This document shows positions 38,093 to 48,129 of a stretch of 64,000 nt of DNA, piece after piece; the stretch's first letter is position 1; each line of letters starts with the position of its first letter. The DNA lies in the NCBI RefSeq assembly GCF_000364225.2, contig NZ_AQFT02000001.1, forward strand, positions 3,491,501 to 3,555,500. The letters run 5' to 3'. The stretch comes from Eubacterium plexicaudatum ASF492 (lineage in GTDB: Bacteria; Bacillota; Clostridia; Lachnospirales; Lachnospiraceae). The translations under genes and the position numbers were made by a program. Under the pieces are notes generated by a model, which was not told where the DNA came from, did no database searches, and saw only the letters and a list, made by a program, of their open reading frames with translations.

Positions 38093-38721
38093 TCATGTCA
38101 AACTGCCGGACATCACAGTTTTCCCAATCAATCCACTCTGGCGCATCCTGTTTACTGATTTTGCAAGAATTTTGGAAACAGCCTGCGCCGTAATGCCGAG
38201 CTCACCCGCAATCTGCCGTTCCGTTTTCTGCTCCAGATAAAAAGCCTGACTGCCAGACGCTTCCGGTCTGACAGGAAACCCTCAACTGTTTCTTCCCGGA
38301 TGATCCGGTCCAGCACCGGCTCCCCGCCTGAATCCAGCCTGCCCCATTCCTCTGATACGCTGCTGTATGAAATACTCCGGCCCTGTTCCCTTGCCTCAAG
38401 GTTACGGCACAGGCGGTCTTCCCCTTCCAGGACAAGGCGCAGGTACCATGCTTGCCCGTCGAACAGACCACTGCCAATGCCGCACGGTTTTTCTCCTGAA
38501 TCATAACAGTATCCGCCGCATGAATGGATACAGAATACAATTGCCGCCCCGCATACAGAATAAACGGCATAGCCGCTCTTATAGGCGGTTATCCCTGCAT
38601 CTTCCCGTAAAATATGCTCTGCAACCGGCTCTGCAGATGTCCTCAGTTCTTTTGCAGTCGGTGTTTTCTCTCTTGGTGCCGGGATTTCCGCCATATTTTT
38701 CAGTCCTCTTAATGTCAGCAT
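38093..38721 (-). pseudogene. Sigma-like HTH protein (one frameshift)
   Basis: Frame from ATG 38721. Restoring one T in the run 38239-38243 reads LAVRLFYLEQKTERQIAGEL, then GITAQAVSKILAKSVNRMRQ, a sigma region 4-type helix-turn-helix at the C-terminus of about 209 residues. The middle is Cys-rich (SVCGAAIVFCIHSCGGYCYD). Probably a plasmid- or element-encoded regulator; the ParA remnant nearby fits a former replicon or conjugative element. Confidence 0.5.
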
Positions 38722-38956
38722 TGTGCCGCCTTTCCACGGACGGCCGGAAAATGCTGGCATTACAAATCGGAAAAGTCAGTAAAAAACCGTTTCCGGCACA
38801 CCCGTTTTTTACAGTGGCCTGAAACTCTTCTTACTGCCCTTTCCATGCCGGAATCTGTTTTTTTCAGATGTCCGGCTGTTAATCTATTTTAAACAGACGG
38901 CTGCATAACTTCATGCTGTACATGAAAACCCCTGAAATTACGGCTCGCATTCTGCA
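38722..38956. other. No gene seen
   Basis: Spacer between the HTH gene and the ParA-like fragment; no motif recognised. Confidence 0.5.
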
Positions 38957-39096
38957 TCAGATATGTGCTGTGCGGTTACTGGCCGCTGTAACCCATGCGG
39001 CTGCCACCAGGGCATTGACTGTCATCATGCCAAGGGAAGGCAGTGTATCCAGAATTATAAAATCAAAATACGGGGCCATAATAGAAATATTTTCGG
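38957..39096 (-). pseudogene. ParA-family ATPase fragment
   Basis: Minus-strand reading APYFDFIILDTLPSLGMMTV followed by NALVAAAWVTA matches the Walker B region of ParA/Soj ATPases (D-F-I-I-x-D-x-x-P-S-L-G). The gene is cut at 39096 by an IS66-type element. Only about 45 residues are recognizable; the Walker A part was not found beyond the IS. Confidence 0.6.
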
Positions 39097-40898
39097 TAAC
39101 TGTTCAGCACCCCATTAAGGGCACATTGATTTTTGGACAAAACAGAGAAAATAAAATTTCTGTTTTGTCATTGCTTTAGTGTAAAAAGTGGATAACTTTC
39201 TAGTATAACTGCCAAGTGTTTTTGGGCTGTGGATTACTGAAACATAATTCCCCAGTTGTATCACAGATAACAGAGTAATTGTGGATTTTATCCGAGTGTT
39301 ACCGGCAATTATCTCTTGTTTTTTACTGTTTATCCACCGTCATTTTGACAGTATATCAAAACGACACGATTCGCTTTTTGGACCATTTTCCGTTAAAATA
39401 GAAGTATCAAATTTAACGGAAGAAGGTGGTCTGAATGCCAGTAAATGTTACACTTGAAATGGTTCAGCAATTGCTTGAACAGAATGCTTCATTGCTCAGG
39501 CAAAATGAAATTCTCACAGCAACTATTGCTGAGTTAAATCAGACCATACAGGAACTGAAGGAACAGATTAATAAGAACTCCAAAAACAGTTCCAAACCAC
39601 CTTCAAGTGATGGCTATAAAAAACCTGCTCCTAAGAGTCTGCGCAAACCATCCGGAAAAAAGGTCGGTGGACAGGATGGACATCAGGGGATACATTTAGC
39701 GGTAATAACAGCTCCGGATGAAATGTCAAACATATGCCCTCCGCATGTAAAGGATGCCAGCATTATCAGATGTGCAAAGGCACTGCATGTATTGCGGAGA
39801 AACGCCATGTTATTGACGCGGTTGTTACAGTCAATGTAACGGAGCATCAGGCGCTGGAACTTCCAGTCTGTATGCTGCATGGAGATACCCGCACAGGTGC
39901 TTTCCCTTCTGACGTAAAAGCAACCGTACAGTATGGTGAAAACCTTCAGGCATTAGCTGTTGCACTAAATACCGTAGGCGCAGTCAGCATCAAACGTACC
40001 CATGAGATTCTTTCCGGAGTATTTAACATTCCGATTGCAACAGGAACGGTCAGCAGCATGGTAAAAAGATGCGCTGACAGTCTGAGTGAAACAGTAGGTA
40101 AGATCAAGGATAAGATGATCGGTTCTGCGCTTGGACATTTCGACGAAACCGGAACCAGAGTGGATAAAAAACCCTGGTGGGTTCATGGTGCCTCAAACTG
40201 TGAATACACCTATCTTGATATCAGTCCCAAACGTGGAACTGCAGGTATGGAGCAATGCGGCGTTCTTCCGGAATTCAAAGGGATTGCCATGCATGACTGC
40301 TGGGCTTCCTACTGGAATTATCCGGATATTCAGCATGCAGTCTGCTGTGCCCATCTTCTCCGTGAATTAACGGGGATTGATGAAAATCATCCGGATCAGA
40401 AGTGGGCATCTGCATTTATAGACCTTTTACTGGAAATGAAAAAGGCCAAAGAGAAAGCTGTAGAGAAGGGAAAGGACTCTCTGAGCTATTATCATTATCA
40501 TAAGTTCGATAAGAAGTATGATGAACTTATCGAACAGGCCCGGAAGGAAAATCCACTTACCGAAACCACGGAGAAAAAACGTGGACGGAAGAAAAAAGGA
40601 AAAATCCTTGCCCTGGCAGAACGCCTTGCAAATTACAAGGCCTCAGTCTGCCTTTTTATCCATAACTTCCATGTCCCGTTTGATAACAACCAGGCGGAAC
40701 GAGATCTGCGGATGATAAAGGTGAAAACCAAAGTATCCGGATGCTTCCGAACTGAGGAAGGTGCCAGAGATTATCTAAAAATCATGTCCTATGTTGGCAC
40801 AGCACATAAGCAGGGATACAATGCTTACGAAGCAATCAGAAATGCAATCTCAGGTCATCCTGATTTCATCTTTGAATAAGGGGGTTCTGAATAGTTAC
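39097..40898 (+). mobile_element. IS66-type element with a single transposase gene
   Basis: Inverted ends GTAACTGTTCAGCACCCC (39097-39114) and the complement of GTAACTATTCAGAACCCC (40881-40898). Flanks TATTTTCG (39089-39096) and TATTTTCC (40899-40906) are a 7/8-matching 8-base target duplication, the IS66 norm. No tnpA or tnpB genes are present. Confidence 0.8.
39435..40879 (+). pseudogene. IS66-family transposase (TnpC-like, one frameshift)
   Basis: ATG 39435 after GGAAGAAGGTGG. The N-terminal leucine-zipper-like region and [18 protein letters not shown] are hallmarks of IS66 TnpC. One missing C in 39737-39739 breaks the frame; restored it reads [20 protein letters not shown]. The catalytic region follows: ALGHFDETGTRVDKKPWWVH (Asp), IAMHDCWASYWNY (Asp), PFDNNQAERDLRMIKVKTKV (Glu). 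About 482 residues. Confidence 0.85.
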
Positions 40899-40906
40899 TA
40901 TTTTCC

Positions 40907-41320
40907 TTATTCGTTCCAATGCCTGTCTTTCCTGTGCTTTTGTAACTCCTATTCCAATACCTCCCTATGTTTTCAATATTTCTAAACAAAAAAAGGGATT
41001 AAGCCAGCCATAAAACTTAACTAACTTAATCCCCAACATTTCACTGTTATTGTATACCGGCTATCCTGAAATGCAGCCGACAGTATACCTTTACATCCGT
41101 CAGTAAGACCATTTAACAGAACTGCATGTCTGCCATATTTTGCACGATTTCTTACCCAGGCTGTTTTTATCCTTTCCACCACCTTAAAAATATTATTCTA
41201 CTCTCCGGAAAGCCTTGTGGTAATTTAGTGTCAAGTTACTGAAATCTGGCATGGAAACCTAAAAATATGCTTATCCCACACGCATTTTACTGTTTCAGCG
41301 CTCAAAAAATATTAGGGCTA
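40907..41320. other. No gene seen
   Basis: Continuation of the DNA into which the IS66-type element inserted. A minus-strand stretch near 41090-41190 (RIKTAWVRNRAKYGRHAVLL) may be an old coding remnant; unidentified. Confidence 0.35.
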
Positions 41321-41613
41321 AATCAGCGGAACACCTTGATTTTACATGCATTCCGCTGTTTTACAACCTTACTAATATTTACATATTATTGAAAAAAGAA
41401 ACTTTTTTATATAATCACACATTCCGAAAATTCTCAAACGTCTTATACAAATCCAGCCTCCCCCATCCCGATTGAGTCAAGTTAATGCACAAAAATTTTC
41501 AACTTTTTTTCGGAAAAAATCGCTGTGAGCCGCATAACTTCGTTAAGGTTGAGGTAAATTAATGCTAAATCATCAAAAAATTGGTGATAAATTAATGTCA
41601 CAAACAGTTGTTC
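41321..41613 (-). repeat. About 290-bp non-coding repeat, copy 1 (candidate small RNA or MITE)
   Basis: Reverse complement is about 80% identical to 50083-50366. A central block of roughly 70 bases beginning TTGACTCAATCGGGATGGGG is identical in both. The element ends in a hairpin AGCGGAA...TTCCGCT. No coding frame is conserved between the copies. Confidence 0.7.
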
Positions 41614-41675
41614 TGTAAAAATACTATTCCCGTCCCTATTTTTGTATCCAGACTATGTATCATCATCCTTTATAA

Positions 41676-41933
41676 TTAAATGGCAAAATAAATCTTCACA
41701 ATAAATACATTCTCTAAACAAAGGCATTTATTGTGAAGAAATTTATACAGACAAAACGCAGGGTTCTTCATAAAAGAAATCTTATAGTCATGTGTAACAA
41801 ACTTTAATCCATCTGCCTTTGCCCGTGCAATCATTGTCCTGTCAAATGGGTCATTATGATCCTGATTATGGCAGACCAGCGTTTCCAACGCCATTACATG
41901 CCTGTCCCAGAACAGCAGCATCCGTTTTCTCAT
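41676..41933 (-). pseudogene. C-terminal half of a second PIN-domain toxin
   Basis: RHVMALETLVCHNQDHNDPF followed by DRTMIARAKADGLKFVTHDY is the C-terminal part of a VapC-type PIN domain; the N-terminal half with the first acidic residues is absent. Its ATG at 41933 overlaps the stop of the preceding PIN gene (ATGA). The tail beyond FMKNPAF is encoded by a hairpin (41694-41738) and is probably not native. Confidence 0.6.
41694..41738. repeat. Perfect 13-bp-stem hairpin
   Basis: CTTCACAATAAAT (41694-41706) and ATTTATTGTGAAG (41726-41738). No U-run follows, so it is not a clear terminator. Confidence 0.7.
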
Positions 41934-42336
41934 AATAATGTAATAAATTCATCCGGACTGCAAACCTTTGTTTTAGCCATCTTAAAATCTTTCAAATTAC
42001 ACGTCACCAAACAGTCTGCATTTACCATTCTCGCACATTCATCCTGCAGGCAATCCTCAAATCTTTAAACTGTACATTTTCTATCGCCTCTAAAACCTGA
42101 GCGTGTGAAGCCCCTGCAACTGTCAGCAGCTTGCAAATATCTTTTAACCACATTCGCTTCCCCTCATCTGGAATCCGAAGCGAATACCATATAATAGACA
42201 ACGAATGAAAAGCTATATATCCATCAACTTTTCCTTGAGAACACAAATCCATAACCGCTTTTGAAGAATCTCGAAACCGATCTTCACGGTCTGTAATATA
42301 GTTTAATATAACGTTAGTGTCAATTAATGCAACCAT
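41930..42336 (-). pseudogene. PIN-domain (VapC-type) toxin (one frameshift)
   Basis: ATG 42336 overlaps the antitoxin gene by 17 bases. MVALIDTNVILNYITDREDR carries the first active-site Asp. One missing T at the run 42059-42061 breaks the frame; restored it reads VQFKDFEDCLQDECARMVNA, then DCLVTCNLKDFKMAKTKVCS, which supplies the later acidic residues. About 135 residues, normal for the family. A likely ribonuclease toxin paired with the upstream antitoxin. Confidence 0.75.
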
Positions 42337-42586
42337 ATTTTTCTTCCATAGCCTCCCTTCTGATTTGTTCACAGTCATAATCTTTTGGGAATGGATACTT
42401 CTTTTTCAGTTCCTCCATGTGTAAAAACGCCTGTCTTTTTTCTAAAATTAAATTTTTATTCTCAGATATTTTCTCTGTTTTCCCTGCCACTACATTAAAT
42501 CTCCGAATCATGTCTATAAAGAATTTAACACTGTCATCATCTGGTAAAGAATCAATCACAGCATATGCTTCCTGCTTCAAAGTCAT
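42320..42586 (-). CDS. VapB-like antitoxin
   Basis: 88 residues; ATG 42586 follows GGAGGTGG. LKQEAYAVIDSLPDDDSVKF resembles the start of the antitoxin at 31351. The C-terminal part KKYPFPKDYDCEQIRREAME is acidic/basic mixed, as in toxin-binding tails. The IS1182 element begins only 26 bases upstream of its start codon, so its native autoregulated promoter is probably gone. Confidence 0.65.
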   Translation of the reverse strand: MTLKQEAYAVIDSLPDDDSVKFFIDMIRRFNVVAGKTEKISENKNLILEKRQAFLHMEELKKKYPFPKDYDCEQIRREAMEEKYGCIN

Positions 42587-42611
42587 TTATTCCACCTCCA
42601 TTTTTTCTTAG

Positions 42612-44510
42612 GAGCGGTCTCGGAAACTCTTTAAGCCCGAATTTCCGCTCTTTTTTCATGTTCTTCTTTTTTGCTTTCCTCCATATCCCGGAAAACATTT
42701 TTGTTAAATTTTCAAAAAAGTATTGACATATAAGTCAAAATGTGCGGCGCGTTTGGTGACCATATACGCCAGTCACCAAACGCGCCCCTTGTAGTTAAGA
42801 AGCGTCTGTGCCACACGCACAGCATTAAACTAAACTACTAGGAGGTGCACTTTATGATCAAGTACTGGCAGCCCATGCAAGATTACAAGTACTTTCTCAA
42901 CGAATCCAAAGTCCATTTCGATTCCTCTGAAAGAGTCCGGCTCCATACGGAGCTTTGGAAACCATGGCAGAAACTCCGCCTTTTCGATACCGATAAGGCC
43001 ATGGAGTTCCTTCTGCCCTTTTACTCCAACACTGGCAGGCCCGCTAAGAACCAGCCACAAATCTTTTGGTCTTTTATCCTTTTCTTTCTTCTATTTTCAG
43101 AAGGTTTGGCCAAGCTATCCCTTACCCTTTGGGTCGACAGGCTCAAACATGACCGCCTCCTTGCCGCTCTCATCGGCTGCACTACGGATTCCCTGCCGCC
43201 CCTCGGTTCTTATTTTGACTTCATGGACAGGCTCTGGGCTGCACCGCCAACGGACTTATATGCGCGGGACAAACTGCTTCCGGCTTCCTGGAACACCAAA
43301 AAGCCGGATAAGCCCAAAGGCAAAAAACAGAAAGCACAGGAGGCAAAGCCCAAAATCACAGAATCTATCGAAAAACGGCTCATGAGCGGGAAGGATATCC
43401 CTTTTAACTTTGAAGGGCGGCTGCAGCGCTTCTTCTATCACGTGACTGTCCTGCCTTCCATGGAATCCGGCCTCATACCAAGGGAACACCTTACGGTTTC
43501 CGGAGACGGCACCGCCGTGCATACCCATGCCTGCCCACGCGGGCACCACAGGGTTGGCGCACCGGAAAACCTGCGGCATTTCCCCGACCCCGATGCTTCC
43601 TGGGGCTGGGACAGCGACCTGGAAAAATATTACTTCGGCTACACTTTGTTCCAATTATCCTGCTATAACAGTGAACTCAGGACAGATCTCCCCCTGCTTC
43701 TGCGTTTTACCAGTGCAAAGCGTCATGATTCGGTCAATTTCCTTGTCGCTTTCCATGAACTGGAAAAACATATGCCGGCTGTTTCCACCTCGAATATGTG
43801 CCTGGATTCTGCAATGGACAATTACCCCACCTACCGGATCCTTAAAAACAGGGGAATACGGGCCTTCATCGACCTGAACGACAAATGCGGCCGGCCAAAA
43901 ACAATTCCTGATACCATCACCATTGACAAAGATGGAACGCCCTTATGTCAGGAAAAACTGCGCATGAAGCCTAACGGTTATGACAGATCCAGCGGTTACC
44001 TCATGTGGCGCTGCCCCTATGGGAAAGATCACTGTTCCAAATGTAAAAACTCCTGCACCGATTCCAAATATGGGAGAGTCGTCAAGACCCGGCCCGAATG
44101 GGATATCCGGCTTTACACCGACGTCCCCCGCGGCACAGATGCTTATAAGAAGATTTATAATCAACGCACCGCCACGGAACGTATCAACAACCGCATCCTC
44201 AATGATTACGGACTGCACCGTATGTTCATACACACAAAGGAGCATTATTCTTTCATGACAACCATGATTGGAATCTGCATCCATCTGGATGCCCGCTATA
44301 AACAGCAGGTGCAGGCAGTGGCATAAACCAAGTTTCCTGCTTTTGGATTCTTTCAGGCCTGTTTTTCGACAGGTTTTAAAGTCATGCACATTTTTATTCT
44401 TTATGCTCTCTGGACTGCTCAAGCCCCATAATCATCCATCCCTTATCCCTCTCATTTCTGAAAATCAACCTTTTCCTGCTTATTCTCTATTGAGTTTCCG
44501 AGAGTGCTCA
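42612..44510 (+). mobile_element. Complete IS1182-family element
   Basis: Inverted ends GAGCGGTCTCGGAAACTC (42612-42629) and the complement of GAGCACTCTCGGAAACTC (44493-44510); 1,899 bp. No convincing target duplication is visible. A TTGACA (42724-42729) is followed by a 15-bp perfect stem GGCGCGTTTGGTGAC with its complement (42746-42760 and 42772-42786), conserved in the truncated copy at 10447. Confidence 0.85.
42854..44326 (+). CDS. IS1182-family transposase
   Basis: 490 residues, intact; ATG 42854 after CTAGGAGGTG. Catalytic features in order: LTVSGDGTAVHTHACPRG (Asp), VSTSNMCLDSAMDNYPTYRI (Asp), a Cys-rich insert (RCPYGKDHCSKCKNSCTDSK) and RTATERINNRILNDYGLHRM (Glu). The N-terminal part KLRLFDTDKAMEFLLPFYSN is typical of the family. 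Confidence 0.9.
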   Translation: MIKYWQPMQDYKYFLNESKVHFDSSERVRLHTELWKPWQKLRLFDTDKAMEFLLPFYSNTGRPAKNQPQIFWSFILFFLLFSEGLAKLSLTLWVDRLKHDRLLAALIGCTTDSLPPLGSYFDFMDRLWAAPPTDLYARDKLLPASWNTKKPDKPKGKKQKAQEAKPKITESIEKRLMSGKDIPFNFEGRLQRFFYHVTVLPSMESGLIPREHLTVSGDGTAVHTHACPRGHHRVGAPENLRHFPDPDASWGWDSDLEKYYFGYTLFQLSCYNSELRTDLPLLLRFTSAKRHDSVNFLVAFHELEKHMPAVSTSNMCLDSAMDNYPTYRILKNRGIRAFIDLNDKCGRPKTIPDTITIDKDGTPLCQEKLRMKPNGYDRSSGYLMWRCPYGKDHCSKCKNSCTDSKYGRVVKTRPEWDIRLYTDVPRGTDAYKKIYNQRTATERINNRILNDYGLHRMFIHTKEHYSFMTTMIGICIHLDARYKQQVQAVA

Positions 44511-44542
44511 TGATATTAATGCAGCTTTTATCTATACTTAAT

Positions 44543-46258
44543 CCTGAATCCGTGAACCCAGCCTCGCATTTCCAAATCCAAAGCTAGTACTTATGCTGTT
44601 TTGCTGAGCATTTGCGTATTTCAAGTATTTAACCCAATGGGTTATGGCAAATATTTCATTTTTTAATGCATTGCAGTACCATATCCTGTATAATAAAGGT
44701 ATCAATTTATACGGAGGTACTGCAATGAAAACCATACATATAGAGTTCAGTGATGAACGATTAATTACACCCAGCGGACTTGTGTTTGTGGGACAGATTC
44801 TTGGCAAAAGCAACTTTGTCAAAAAGATTAATCGGGCACCTATATCGAATGAGTATCTGCAAAAGCAGATAAAAAATGGTGACATTCTCCTGACTTATAT
44901 TGGTATGCTCTGTCAGGGCAAACCGCAGTACGAAGCCGTCCGCGAAATGATGGATGATCCCGACTATTACAAATATGCCCTTGGAATCGCATATGCGATT
45001 CCATCCGCAGAAACCCTCCGCCAGCGTTTCGATATGATTGGCGATTCCCTGCGTGGAGATATCCTTCAGGCAAATATCGACATGCTGCGTGAGATGAAGA
45101 TCGAACCTGCCGCACTTGAAAATGGCTATGTGCCGGTGGACATTGACGTCACTCCGTTTGATAATTCAAAGACCAAAAAGGAGGGCGTTTCCCGTACCTA
45201 TAAAGGATTTGATGGTTATGCACCAATCATGGCTTATATAGGAACAGAAGGTTATTTTGTCAATACGCAGCTCCGCGTTGGGAAACAGCACTGCCAGAAA
45301 GAAACACCGGATTTCCTGCGCGAGACAATTGAGCTGTGCCGCCAGCTGACCGATAAACCATTACTCATCCGGCTTGATTCCGGCAATGATGCATCCGAGA
45401 ACATTGGCATCTTTATGGAAGAGAGTTACAGGTACAACAATGTGTCTTTCATCATCAAGCGTAATCCACGGCAGGAAAGCAAGGAGGAATGGCTTGCATC
45501 TGTGAAGGACTGCTGTACGAATATCCAAAAACCGAGGGATGGAAAGACCGTTTACATCGGGCAGACATTCCGCGATGTAACCTACACGCTTCCTAATAAA
45601 ACAGAGAAGACGGCAGGCATACGCACCATCTATGAAATCACCGAACGTACTATTGATAAGCATGGACAGTATTTCATTGTTCCGGATATTGAGCTTGACA
45701 CATATTGGACAAATCTGCCTTTGTCAGACCAGAACATTATAGATCTTTACCACGCACACGGCGAAAGTGAGCAGTACCACAGCGAGATAAAGACAGATAT
45801 GGATGTGGAAAGACTTCCATCGGGAAAATTTGACAGCAACAAGCTTGTGCTTGAACTTACAATCATTGCTTATAATATCCTGAGAATTGTAGGCCAGGAA
45901 TCGCTGAAAAAGCGTGATGACCCGGGACGGAAGAAAGTCCGCCGACGCAGGATACGCACAATCATCAGTAACCTGATGCAGTTTGCAGGCCATTTAACTG
46001 AGCATGCAGGACGTCTGGTACTGTCCATAGGCAGAAGCAACCGATGGCGGTTCACATTCAAGCGGATTTACGACAGTTTCGCTTCCGTGTCTTAATAGTC
46101 AATAACTGAATAAGCTGATACAGCACAGGCATATGCACTGTGGTCTGTTTGCCGACCTCTAATATATATGATTTTCAAGGTACAATGCTAAAACGGAACT
46201 ATCAACGATGACAAAACAACGTGCCTCATATATTCGCGGCGATGTTCACGGATTCAGG
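44543..46258 (+). mobile_element. IS1380-family element (type b)
   Basis: Inverted ends CCTGAATCCGTGAAC (44543-44557) and its complement (46244-46258); TTAAT flanks both sides. 1,716 bp, one gene, clean boundaries. Confidence 0.85.
44725..46095 (+). CDS. IS1380-family transposase (type b)
   Basis: 456 residues; ATG 44725 after GGAGGTACTGCA. DDE motifs: YVPVDIDVTPFDNSKTKKEG (Asp), LLIRLDSGNDASENI (Asp), HAHGESEQYHSEIKTDMDVE (Glu). RTYKGFDGYAPIMAYIGTEG matches the conserved IS1380 stretch. Intact. Only distantly similar to the two other IS1380 copies in the window. Confidence 0.85.
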   Translation: MKTIHIEFSDERLITPSGLVFVGQILGKSNFVKKINRAPISNEYLQKQIKNGDILLTYIGMLCQGKPQYEAVREMMDDPDYYKYALGIAYAIPSAETLRQRFDMIGDSLRGDILQANIDMLREMKIEPAALENGYVPVDIDVTPFDNSKTKKEGVSRTYKGFDGYAPIMAYIGTEGYFVNTQLRVGKQHCQKETPDFLRETIELCRQLTDKPLLIRLDSGNDASENIGIFMEESYRYNNVSFIIKRNPRQESKEEWLASVKDCCTNIQKPRDGKTVYIGQTFRDVTYTLPNKTEKTAGIRTIYEITERTIDKHGQYFIVPDIELDTYWTNLPLSDQNIIDLYHAHGESEQYHSEIKTDMDVERLPSGKFDSNKLVLELTIIAYNILRIVGQESLKKRDDPGRKKVRRRRIRTIISNLMQFAGHLTEHAGRLVLSIGRSNRWRFTFKRIYDSFASVS

Positions 46259-46344
46259 TTAATATTCGTATTTTTCATATTTTAATGATCACACCCAGTA
46301 TATCATATGGAAGATTCAATTACAAGACAACACATAAAACCATC

Positions 46345-46471
46345 CACGGTAAACGCAAGCTTTTATGTATTCCCAAGTTTCAAATTTTCTGTTATATTGA
46401 ATTTAGTCAAAGACAATCTTTACACATTCGTGTATAATTATTTCCAAACTCTGAAAGGAAATAATTATTAT
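46345..46471 (+). mobile_element. Left end and promoter region of a split ISAs1 element
   Basis: Begins with CACGGTAAACGCAAGCTTTT (46345-46364), preceded by the 10 bases TAAAACCATC. It contains an extended -10 box (TGTATAAT, near 46431) and AAGGAA, then ends at the IS1380 insertion. The matching body and other end are at 50409-51730 in the opposite orientation. Confidence 0.8.
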
Positions 46472-48126
46472 CCTGAATTATTCACGGAATAACAGCATTA
46501 ACTGCTGAAACCCGCATAGTTACTGTATTTTAATTGAATATTGCTTTTCACTTATTTAGTGAATAGAAAAAGACCTCTATCTATGGTAAAATTTAGGTGT
46601 CCAATCCAAATCAAAACCAAAGAAAGGGTCTTTATATGGATATATTAAACACCATAAGCTTAGAAAGCAATAGCCAAATTAAAATTAATTTTGACGGAGG
46701 CGATTTATCCTCCGATGCAGGACTTCTCCTGTTCAAAGAGTTCCTGTTTAAGATTGGAGCGGTCAAGCTCGTTAATCGTATGTTCAAAACCAATGATACC
46801 GCATGGTTCCGCGTCCATAAGGATGATACGAATCTGATGCAGGTAATTTACCAGATTATCAGTTCCTACTTTGAGGATGACTGTGCAGACGAACTGACAA
46901 ACGAACCTGTTATGACAGCTATTTTACAGAAGAATGCCCTGGCATCCCAGCCTACCCTGTCACGCTTTTTTAACCGCATGGATGGAGATACGCTCAGCCA
47001 GTTAAACCAGATCATCCGTGAACTCCGTAAAGTCATCTATTCCATAAAGAAACCGGAATTCATGCTTTTTGATATTGATTCCACACTTCTTGATACCTAT
47101 GGGAATCAGGAAGGGGAAGGTTTCAACTACCATTATCAGGCCCACGGTTATCATCCGCTGTTGTGCTACGACGGGCTGACCGGCGATTTGCTAAAAGCAC
47201 AGCTTCGTGACGGCACCATGTATTGCAGCAAAGAGGCAGATATTTTTATGAAGTCCCTTCTGGATGAATTCCTCTGTGATTTCCCGGATATGCCGCTTTT
47301 TCTTCGCGGTGACAGTGGCTTTGCATCACCAGACCTGTATGAAGTTCTTGAAGATAAAAACTGCAAATATGCCATCCGGCTCAAGGAGAATGCAAAACTC
47401 CGTGAATTGGCAGAAGAGGAAAACCAGGCACTGTACCGTGCAACGAAATTCAACCAGGTAGATTACGCCGTCGAGTATGGGGCATTCCTATACCAGGCCG
47501 ATTCATGGAACCATCCACGCAGGGTGGTCTTTAAAATAGAAAAGCCGTATGGGCAGATGGTCCATCTGTATACCTTTATTGTCACAACACTGGAAATGGA
47601 ACCTTATCAGGTGATCCAGTTTTATTGCGGAAGAGGCAAAATGGAAAATTTCATCAAGGAATGCAAAAGCGGTTTTGACTTTGCCTCTGTAAGCAGTTCC
47701 TCAAAGCTGGTAAATGCGAACCGCCTTCTGGTTCATGCATTAGCTTATAACCTATTCAATTGGTTTAGACGATTGGCGCTTGCTGTCAGTATGAGAAAAC
47801 AGCGTATTGATACCATACGATTAAAACTGCTGAAGATAGCCGCAAGAGTGGTAAAATCAGCACGATATAAATATTTCAAGCTATGCAGCAGCTGTCCCTA
47901 CAAGAAAGAATTCTACGAGACACTGGAAAACATCCGTAACCTGCAGCCACAGTTGGAATAACAACTGTTAATGGACCTTGACAGCCACAATAAATTTCTA
48001 ACCCTATCACAGGAGAAGTCTGCCCATTTTTAGGCTATCTTGCGACAGAGTGGGGTATCGGGAGTGGTTGTAATGGTAACTACGGCGGATTTTATGTGAG
48101 TTTATACTGCCGTGAATAATTCGGGA
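46472..48126 (+). mobile_element. IS1380-family element (type a, copy A)
   Basis: Ends CCTGAATTATTCACGG (46472-46487) and the complement of CCCGAATTATTCACGG (48110-48125), plus one A. Left flank TTAT, right flank TTAG do not match each other; TTAT matches the inner flank of copy B instead, a sign of recombination between the copies. Confidence 0.85.
46636..47961 (+). CDS. IS1380-family transposase (type a, copy A)
   Basis: 441 residues; ATG 46636 after AAAGGG. MLFDIDSTLLDTYGNQEGEG (Asp), MPLFLRGDSGFASPDLYEVL (Asp) and RGKMENFIKECKSGFDFASV (Glu) are the DDE motifs. Intact and about 98% identical to copy B at 51896, so the two copies are recent and able to recombine. Confidence 0.9.
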   Translation: MDILNTISLESNSQIKINFDGGDLSSDAGLLLFKEFLFKIGAVKLVNRMFKTNDTAWFRVHKDDTNLMQVIYQIISSYFEDDCADELTNEPVMTAILQKNALASQPTLSRFFNRMDGDTLSQLNQIIRELRKVIYSIKKPEFMLFDIDSTLLDTYGNQEGEGFNYHYQAHGYHPLLCYDGLTGDLLKAQLRDGTMYCSKEADIFMKSLLDEFLCDFPDMPLFLRGDSGFASPDLYEVLEDKNCKYAIRLKENAKLRELAEEENQALYRATKFNQVDYAVEYGAFLYQADSWNHPRRVVFKIEKPYGQMVHLYTFIVTTLEMEPYQVIQFYCGRGKMENFIKECKSGFDFASVSSSSKLVNANRLLVHALAYNLFNWFRRLALAVSMRKQRIDTIRLKLLKIAARVVKSARYKYFKLCSSCPYKKEFYETLENIRNLQPQLE

Positions 48127-48129
48127 TTA

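Noticed and set aside
42612..44510. Target duplication for the complete IS1182
   Set aside because: Flanks (TTTCTTAG left, ATGATATT right) do not match, so none is claimed.
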